Shown here: positions 6,391 to 10,534 of the stretch, piece after piece | How the letters are laid out: each line of letters begins with the position of its first letter | Numbering within the stretch: position 1 is the first letter of the stretch | DNA from: DASPXK01 sp035637315 | GTDB lineage: Bacteria > Chloroflexota > UBA6077 > JACCZL01 | Assembly: GCA_035637315.1 (NCBI GenBank) | Contig: DASPXK010000404.1 | Coordinates: forward strand, 1-10,534 | Length of the DNA: 10,534 bases | Reading direction: 5' to 3' | Program-made: the position numbers and the translations under genes | Notes under the pieces: model-generated | Told to the model about the DNA's origin: nothing | What the model saw: only the letters and a program-made list of their open reading frames with translations | Database searches by the model: none

Positions 6391-7515
6391 ATGCGAGTCT
6401 ACGAACGATTAGGCGTCCGACCGGTGATCAACGCACGGGGCATGAACACCATGGCCAGCGGGTCGCTCATGCCGCGACCGGTGCTAGAGGCAATGGCGGA
6501 GGCGGCGACGGCGTTCGTTGATATGGCCGAGCTCAACGCTCGGGCCGGCGAGCGGATCGCTAGCCTGATCGGAGTCCAGGCCGCCCACGTCACCTCAGGC
6601 TCAGCCGGCGGGCTGCTCCTGGCGGCGGCGGCGTGCATGGCCGGCACCGACCAGCAGCGCATCCGGCAGTTGCCTGATACGGCTGGGATGAAGAACGAGA
6701 TCGTCATTCAGAGGTGCCAGCGAATCCAATACGACCAGGCGCTGCGAACGGCTGGCGCGCGACTGCTGGCGGTGGGGACCGACGAAGCGTGCACGCCGCG
6801 CGACGTTGAGGGCGCGATCGGCGACCGCACCGCGGCGCTGATCTTCATCGTCTCGCCGCGCCTGGGCGAGCAAGGCGTCCCAGTCGACCGGATCGCGGAG
6901 ATCGCTCGCGCGCATGAGCTGCCACTGATCGTGGACGCGGCCTCCACGCTGCCACCGGCGGCCCACCTGACGCGCTGGACCGATCAGGGCGCCGACCTGG
7001 TGATCTACAGCGGCGGTAAGGGCATTCGCGGCCCGCAGGGGAGCGGCCTGCTGCTGGGGCGCGCGGACCTGATTCGCGCAGCCGCCGCGAACGGCTCGCC
7101 GAACGCCAGTCTCGGCCGACCCTGCAAGGTGAGCAAGGAAGACATTGTGGGCCTCGTCACCGCCCTCGAGCTCTTCCTGCGTGAAGACCACCAGGCCGAG
7201 TGGGAGCGACATCTCCACGAAGCACGTCAGATCGTCGAGGCGGTGGCCGGACTACCCGGGATCAGCGCCCGGATCGAGGACGACCAGTCGGTCTGGACCG
7301 CCCCGACGGTGTTGATCGGCATCGATGAGCGCGAGACCGGCCTGACCGCGAACGGCGTCATGGACGTGCTGCGCCACGGCGAGCCGCCGATCATGGTCCG
7401 GGTCTTCCGGGGCGGCGCGCTGCTCGTCGACCCACACTGCTTGCGCGGTGACGAAGTGAGCGTCGTGGCTCGGCGGCTGGGAGAGGAGCTGGCGCGCGTG
7501 CCAGTGACGCCGTAG
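6391..7515 (+). CDS. PLP-dependent fold-type I enzyme, SelA-like / DgaE-like
   Basis: 374 residues resembling the SelA-like branch of fold-type I PLP enzymes (seryl-tRNA(Sec) selenium transferase and D-glucosaminate-6-phosphate ammonia-lyase relatives). The PLP lysine is predicted to be Lys210 in YSGGKGIRGPQGSGLLLG, and Asp182 in LIVDAASTLPP should bind the pyridine nitrogen. VTSGSAGGLLLAAAACMAG at 68-86 is the phosphate-binding turn region. The ATG at 6391 is chosen because GAGGAGG ends five bases upstream; a GTG at 6385 overlaps that site and is less likely. It lacks the extra N-terminal domain of bacterial SelA and has no selB or Sec tRNA near it, so selenium transfer is unlikely. A lyase or racemase-type reaction on an amino sugar or amino acid is more plausible, but the substrate is unknown. 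Confidence 0.85.
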   Translation: MRVYERLGVRPVINARGMNTMASGSLMPRPVLEAMAEAATAFVDMAELNARAGERIASLIGVQAAHVTSGSAGGLLLAAAACMAGTDQQRIRQLPDTAGMKNEIVIQRCQRIQYDQALRTAGARLLAVGTDEACTPRDVEGAIGDRTAALIFIVSPRLGEQGVPVDRIAEIARAHELPLIVDAASTLPPAAHLTRWTDQGADLVIYSGGKGIRGPQGSGLLLGRADLIRAAAANGSPNASLGRPCKVSKEDIVGLVTALELFLREDHQAEWERHLHEARQIVEAVAGLPGISARIEDDQSVWTAPTVLIGIDERETGLTANGVMDVLRHGEPPIMVRVFRGGALLVDPHCLRGDEVSVVARRLGEELARVPVTP

Positions 7516-7550
7516 CGCCGATCCGCCTAACGCGCCTTCGATCAAACCGT

Positions 7551-7587
7551 CTGCCCCTAGCGGAAGGGCAGCGGCTCCCACCGCTGC
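7551..7587 (+). other. Two mutually exclusive hairpins between the SelA-like and membrane-protein genes
   Basis: Hairpin 1: CTGCCC (7551-7556) pairs with GGGCAG (7566-7571), loop 9 nt. Hairpin 2: GCAGCGG (7568-7574) pairs perfectly with CCGCTGC (7581-7587), loop 6 nt. They share GCAG, so only one can form at a time. No T-run follows either, so neither is a standard intrinsic terminator. The rest of the 133-bp gap (7516-7648) shows only the next gene's ribosome-binding site. Confidence 0.45.
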
Positions 7588-7648
7588 GGCCAGCACGGTG
7601 AACGAGCTACGGTGTGGAGTGGTCGAACGGCAGCCGAGGAGCCGGGCG

Positions 7649-8149
7649 ATGCCATTACTGGCCTTGCGGACCTTGGCCTTCGCGGTCGTGGCGCCAGGGG
7701 CAGTCCTCGTCTACATCCCGATCCGAATCCTGGCTGCCACTGGCGGCCAGTCCTCCTTCGACCTCGGCTGGCTCAGGCTGGCAGGATGGGTCCCGATCGC
7801 GCTTGGGGTGTTGCTGCTGGCGTGGTGTTGGGTTGGGTTCATCGTCGAGGGCCGAGGCACGCCCGCGCCGTACGACCCGCCCAGACGGCTGGTGACGGGG
7901 CGGATGTACCGCATTGTGCGCAACCCGATGTACGTCGGGATCGCGATGACCTTGCTTGGCGAGGGCATTGTCTTCGAGTCGGCGGCGCTGCTGGGTTATG
8001 CCGCCGTGGTATGGCTGGGCTGTCATCTTTTCGTGCTGTTCTACGAGGAGCCTGTCCTGCGCCGGCGGTTCGGCGCCGCTTACGACGATTACCGCGAACG
8101 GGTGCCGAGGTGGCTGCCCAGGCTTCGGCGAACGGACAGTCGTCACTGA
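7649..8149 (+). CDS. Isoprenylcysteine carboxyl methyltransferase-like / PEMT-type integral membrane methyltransferase
   Basis: 166 residues with about four predicted membrane helices (near 7-29, 42-66, 93-108 and 110-131). The cytoplasmic-side motif RNPMYVG at 91-97 and the end FYEEPVLRRRFGAAYDDYRERVPRWLPR at 131-158 are the conserved SAM-binding and C-terminal region of the ICMT/PEMT membrane methyltransferase superfamily. ATG at 7649 is preferred because GAGGAG lies seven bases upstream; an in-frame GTG at 7598 would add 17 polar residues that do not fit the fold. Bacterial members act on lipids or small molecules and the substrate cannot be told here. It follows the SelA-like gene by 133 bp in the same direction and converges on the VOC gene. 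Confidence 0.85.
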   Translation: MPLLALRTLAFAVVAPGAVLVYIPIRILAATGGQSSFDLGWLRLAGWVPIALGVLLLAWCWVGFIVEGRGTPAPYDPPRRLVTGRMYRIVRNPMYVGIAMTLLGEGIVFESAALLGYAAVVWLGCHLFVLFYEEPVLRRRFGAAYDDYRERVPRWLPRLRRTDSRH

Positions 8150-8184
8150 GAGCTGTGCAGCGTGCTCGGGATGGTGTAGGCTCG

Positions 8185-8559
8185 TCAGCGGGCGGGCTGG
8201 AAGAGCTCGATTGGGTTGCCGGACGGGTCGTCGAGCAAGATCTGCGAGCCGCCCGGCCCGGTCACGATGTCGTTGCGGAACCCCACGCCGGCCGCGCGGA
8301 GCCGATCGACCTCGGCGGCTATGTCGTCGACCACGAGGTGGATGCGATTCCAGCCGCCCGGGGCGGGCTGGCGGCCGTCGGGCATCGGTCGGCCGGCCGA
8401 GCTGGTCGCCCCACTGAGCAGCAGCCGCAGGTCCCCTCGGGTGACGTCGGCGAAGGCCGGCGCCGCGCTGGAGAGGAGGGTGAAGCCCAAGTGGGTGGTA
8501 TAGAACGCAACGGCGGCGTCGACGTCGTCGACCATGTAGCGGACATTGACCGTGGTCAC
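8185..8559 (-). CDS. VOC family protein (glyoxalase/bleomycin-resistance/dioxygenase fold)
   Basis: 124 residues, complete two-module VOC protein. The first module has VRYMVDDVDAAVAFYTTHLGF (7-26); the second has NRIHLVVDDIAAEVDRLRAAGV (71-92) and ends with the conserved ILLDDPSGNPIELFQP (107-122), whose Glu is a usual metal ligand. The start is taken as GTG at 8557-8559 with GAGGTGA seven bases upstream; an in-frame TTG at 8578 is possible but would overlap the upstream gene. The stop of the half-length VOC gene lies 7 nt upstream and its end overlaps this ribosome-binding site, so translation is likely coupled. Reaction unknown. Confidence 0.9.
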   Translation of the reverse strand: MTTVNVRYMVDDVDAAVAFYTTHLGFTLLSSAAPAFADVTRGDLRLLLSGATSSAGRPMPDGRQPAPGGWNRIHLVVDDIAAEVDRLRAAGVGFRNDIVTGPGGSQILLDDPSGNPIELFQPAR

Positions 8560-8566
8560 GGCATGC

Positions 8567-8752
8567 TCACCTCGCGCCAACCACCCATGTGCCGCTCACC
8601 TCGCCGGTCGTCTCGTCAAAGGCGATATGACCGTCGCCGCGCCGCCTGATCCGCCAGCCGAAGATCTCTTTGTAGAAATCGGCCGAGCGATGGACGTCGG
8701 TAGCGGGGATCTCGATGTAGCACACCTTGCCGTTTGCCCGGGTGGGAGGCAT
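8567..8752 (-). CDS. Half-length VOC domain protein (probably truncated)
   Basis: 61 residues: KVCYIEIPATDVHRSADFYKEIFGWRIRRRGDG...EVSGTWVVGAR, then TGA. This is the first beta-alpha-beta-beta-beta module of VOC proteins; the family normally continues with a second module to about 120 residues. ATG at 8750-8752 has GAGGAG five bases upstream, so it looks properly translated. The second module is missing and the next gene, a complete VOC of another subfamily, begins 7 nt later. Either a deletion removed the second half, or it works as a dimer of single modules. Confidence 0.8.
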   Translation of the reverse strand: MPPTRANGKVCYIEIPATDVHRSADFYKEIFGWRIRRRGDGHIAFDETTGEVSGTWVVGAR

Positions 8753-8863
8753 AAGGACTCCTCACGTCGTTGCCACATTCTGGCGTGCTGAGGGGCGGGG
8801 TCGGACGCCCCGGGGATGGCGGCTGGGCCACCGGGGGGGCGGCTCGCGCAATACCGCCAGAGG

Positions 8864-8936
8864 TGGACCTGAGGGGACTCGAACCCCTGGCCTCGCGGAT
8901 GCGAACCGCGCGCTCTCCCAGCTGAGCTACAGGCCC
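8864..8936 (-). tRNA. tRNA-Ala (anticodon CGC)
   Basis: 73 nt with a full cloverleaf on the minus strand: acceptor GGGCCTG/CAGGTCC, D-stem GCTC/GAGC with an 8-nt loop, anticodon stem CGCGG/CCGCG with loop TTCGCAT (anticodon CGC, reading GCG), 5-nt variable loop, T-arm AGGGG-TTCGAGT-CCCCT, discriminator A73. The third acceptor pair is G3-U70, the alanine identity pair. The 3' CCA is not fully encoded (genome has CCT after A73). Confidence 0.97.
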
Positions 8937-8948
8937 GGACAACTCCGG

Positions 8949-8954
8949 ATGATA
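8949..8954 (-). promoter_or_regulatory. Possible -10 element for tRNA-Ala
   Basis: TATCAT on the minus strand (5 of 6 to consensus), 12 bp upstream of the tRNA 5' end, giving a leader of about 5 nt. The -35 position falls in the GAAGTCC array and matches poorly (CGGACT at 17-bp spacing). Confidence 0.4.
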
Positions 8955-8969
8955 CCACGGGCGGGTTTT

Positions 8970-9070
8970 GAAGTCCGAAGTCCGGGGCCCGAGGTCCGAA
9001 GTCCGCCTCGAGACCGGTGCCAGGCTGGTCATGGCAGACGGCTGAACAACGTACGTCGGACTTCGCACTT
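8970..9070. repeat. 7-base-period array upstream of tRNA-Ala, with a short inverted partner
   Basis: Five units at 8970-9004: GAAGTCC, GAAGTCC, GGGGCCC, GAGGTCC, GAAGTCC. About 50 bp on, 9055-9070 read on the other strand gives AAGTGCGAAGTCCGAC, agreeing with the array at 14 of 16 positions. It lies in the 238-bp gap between the tRNA and the peptidase gene. Same period and inverted arrangement as the three arrays in the nuo operon, different word. Confidence 0.75.
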
Positions 9071-9086
9071 GGGTCTCCGGAGCCGG

Positions 9087-9092
9087 TACAAT
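9087..9092 (+). promoter_or_regulatory. Possible -10 element for the peptidase gene
   Basis: TACAAT (5 of 6 to consensus) on the plus strand, 82 bp before the chosen GTG. No clear -35 at 16-19 bp. If real, transcription starts near 9099, after the in-frame TTG at 9094, which would rule that TTG out as a start. Confidence 0.35.
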
Positions 9093-9174
9093 TTTGCCGT
9101 GGCCCGTTCGGCGAGCAGCGCGCCAGCGGGCCGCCCGGCCGCCTCGGAGGCCGTACTTTTTCGGAGACAGTGTG

Positions 9175-10392
9175 GTGAATCTCCGCCAGGTCAGCCGTCC
9201 GCTCGCCACGGGTGTGCTGCGCAGCCCGTTGGCGAGAGGTCTTGTGATCGGCGGAGCGGCCGTGGTTGGGTGGGCGATCGCGCGCCGCTACGTCCACGAC
9301 AACGACTGCCGCCTGATCGATTGGGAGTGGGCGACCATGGTGGCCGCCCGCGCCTGCGGGCCTGACGGAACGCTGCAGGCAGACTCCAGGCTGCGCCTGC
9401 AGCGTGAATACGAGGCGATGGTGCGCGAGATCGAGCAGCCTATCGCCGACTACACGGGCACCCGCCTGCCGCTTGGCCAGACCAAGGTGCTGGTGCTCGA
9501 TCGGGCTGACTGGATCAAGGCCAACGTGGCCAATTTTGAGCAGCTCTTCCAGCCGGTCGAGGAGCTGTACCAGGAATCGCTGCGCAAGAGTGGCCCGGGC
9601 CTGCCCGGCATGACCAGCCTCAGCCGAATGTTCCTCTCAGGCCAGGTCGGGCTCCTGCTTGGCTACCTGGCTCGCAAGGTGCTGGGCCAGTACGACATCA
9701 GCCTGCTCGGCAGGGAGCCGCTCGAGTCAGGCAAGCTGTACTTCGTCGAGCCCAATATTCAGGTGCTGGAACGCCAGCTCGAGGTGCCGCCGGCCGAGCT
9801 TCGCAAATGGATCGCGCTTCACGAGGCGACCCACGCCCACGAATTCGAAGTCAACCCATGGGTGCGCGGATATTTGAACGGACAGCTCCACGGGTACCTG
9901 CGCAGTATGGCGGACGAGCTGGGTGGCGCGAGCACGCTGAGCGTGCTCGGCACGATCCTCACGCGTCTGGCCCAGAACGTTCGCAACGGGCACAACCTGA
10001 TCGAGGCGGTCATGTCGCCGCACCAGCGCCAAATGCTGTCGCGGCTCCAGGCGCTAATGAGTCTGGCCGAGGGCTATTCGAATCACGTCATGAACCGCAT
10101 AGGCGCCGAGCTGCTTCCGCATTACGACGAGATCCACGCGCGCGTCGAGCAGCGCCAGCGTGAACGCGGCCAGATCGAGGAGCTGTTTCTCCACCTGACC
10201 GGGCTGAAGATGAAGATGGAGCAGTACGCGCTGGGTGAGAAGTTTGCCTCGCGCGTGGTGGACCAGCGTGGCATGGGGTTCCTGAATCAAGCCTGGCAGG
10301 AGCCGGAGCGACTCCCGACGGAGGCCGAGGTCCGCGACCCCGAGCGTTGGATCGCCCGGATGGACGAGCTCGCGGCGGCGACATGGGCCTGA
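9175..10392 (+). CDS. DUF2342-type zinc-dependent metallopeptidase (coenzyme F420-associated family)
   Basis: 405 residues. A weakly hydrophobic segment (about 22-37, GLVIGGAAVVGWAIA) precedes a mostly helical body. The predicted zinc site is HEATH at 216-220, within IALHEATHAHEFEVNPWVR, in the middle of the protein as in the DUF2342 family. Family-like segments include VREIEQPIADYTG (83-95), QVGLLLGYLARKVLGQYDISLLG (157-179) and YFVEPNIQVLER (189-200). The family is best known in actinobacteria, where it is described as F420-associated; no F420 gene is in this window, so the role is inference. GTG at 9175 (or 9172) is chosen for GGAGA seven bases upstream; the TTG at 9094 has no ribosome-binding site and adds a low-complexity Arg/Pro stretch. 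It overlaps the next gene by one base. Confidence 0.85.
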   Translation: MNLRQVSRPLATGVLRSPLARGLVIGGAAVVGWAIARRYVHDNDCRLIDWEWATMVAARACGPDGTLQADSRLRLQREYEAMVREIEQPIADYTGTRLPLGQTKVLVLDRADWIKANVANFEQLFQPVEELYQESLRKSGPGLPGMTSLSRMFLSGQVGLLLGYLARKVLGQYDISLLGREPLESGKLYFVEPNIQVLERQLEVPPAELRKWIALHEATHAHEFEVNPWVRGYLNGQLHGYLRSMADELGGASTLSVLGTILTRLAQNVRNGHNLIEAVMSPHQRQMLSRLQALMSLAEGYSNHVMNRIGAELLPHYDEIHARVEQRQRERGQIEELFLHLTGLKMKMEQYALGEKFASRVVDQRGMGFLNQAWQEPERLPTEAEVRDPERWIARMDELAAATWA

Positions 10393-10534
10393 TGCGCTTC
10401 ACCGTCGTCGGGCGCGACTCGACGGTCAGTTTCATCGGGCCAGACCGCGCCCTCCAGGGCCTGGTTGCCGCCTGCGCGGCCGATCCACACACGCTCGAAG
10501 AGTTGCTCGACCATGCCGCGCCATTCACGGCCGA
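10392..10534 (+). CDS. Unrecognised protein, N-terminal part (runs off the right edge)
   Basis: ATG at 10392-10394 shares its A with the peptidase stop (TGATG), the usual sign of coupled translation; an in-frame ATG at 10383 is an alternative with a nine-base overlap. 47 residues are visible, starting MRFTVVGRDSTVSFIGPDRALQGLVAAC, then a DPHTLEELLDHAAPF segment that looks helical. Codon third positions are GC-rich as in the neighbours. I do not recognise the family. Confidence 0.6.
   Translation, partial: MRFTVVGRDSTVSFIGPDRALQGLVAACAADPHTLEELLDHAAPFTA

Noticed and set aside
8792..8811. GGGGCG/CGCCCC hairpin as terminator of tRNA-Ala
   Set aside because: Only a 6-bp stem with no following T-run; could be chance in GC-rich DNA. 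The rest of 8753-8863 shows nothing clear.
8864..8936. tRNA-Ala as an integration (attachment) site
   Set aside because: No integrase gene and no repeated copy of the tRNA 3' end is seen in the window.
9094..9174. A TTG start for the peptidase
   Set aside because: No ribosome-binding site, low-complexity Arg/Pro product, and it lies before the transcription start implied by the TACAAT element.
8616..9209. Minus-strand frame with GPVAQLGERAVRIREARGSSP
   Set aside because: It is the sense-strand translation of the same tRNA gene and has no start signal.
8727..9365. A 212-residue plus-strand frame containing GTRTPGLADANRALSQLSYRPG
   Set aside because: That peptide is the antisense translation of tRNA-Ala, a common false annotation; the rest covers repeats and promoter DNA.

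Overview
This is a GC-rich bacterial chromosome segment. Its left half is the head of a complex I (NADH:quinone oxidoreductase) operon on the minus strand, read right to left as nuoA-nuoB-nuoC-nuoD-nuoE-nuoF-nuoG; nuoG runs off the left edge. The right half is a mixed housekeeping region: an acyltransferase, a SelA-like PLP enzyme, a small membrane methyltransferase-like protein, two VOC-fold genes, tRNA-Ala(CGC), a DUF2342-type zinc metallopeptidase, and the start of an unrecognised gene. Unfused nuoC and nuoD, a DUF2342 peptidase, high GC and abundant GTG starts suggest a Chloroflexota-like (Thermomicrobia or related) or another terrestrial high-GC lineage. That placement is inference from gene content only.

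Layout. Positions 1-5032 hold nuoG(partial)FEDCBA. Junctions nuoA/B, B/C and C/D are tight (4-nt gap, ATGA overlap, 2-nt gap). Each junction of the NADH-oxidising module (nuoD/E, E/F, F/G) instead carries a short array with a 7-base period arranged as an inverted pair. A sigma70-like promoter lies at 5143-5172. Positions 5188-5631 form a 444-bp unit: a GxxExxY (PDDEXK_3) nuclease-fold gene, broken by one extra base, exactly bracketed by 29-nt imperfect inverted repeats. Its right repeat also encodes the C-terminal tail of the neighbouring acyltransferase (5581-6288, minus). Positions 6391-8149 hold the SelA-like enzyme and the membrane protein on the plus strand, with two mutually exclusive hairpins between them. 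Positions 8185-8752 hold a complete VOC gene and an upstream half-length VOC gene (minus). tRNA-Ala is at 8864-8936 (minus), followed by a fourth 7-base-period array, then the peptidase at 9175-10392 and the partial gene to the right edge.

How it works together. NuoB, C and D form the peripheral connecting arm and NuoA is a membrane subunit. NuoE, F and G are the NADH-oxidising arm, carrying FMN and a chain of Fe-S clusters; all visible cluster ligands are present. The most interesting non-coding structure is the set of heptad inverted arrays. They share a period and an architecture but not a sequence, and one places the nuoG ribosome-binding site and start codon exactly in the loop of a long predicted mRNA hairpin. 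The second is the inverted-repeat-bounded GxxExxY unit, which looks like a small mobile cassette inserted between the acyltransferase and the nuo promoter. No complete new multigene defence or biosynthetic system is visible.
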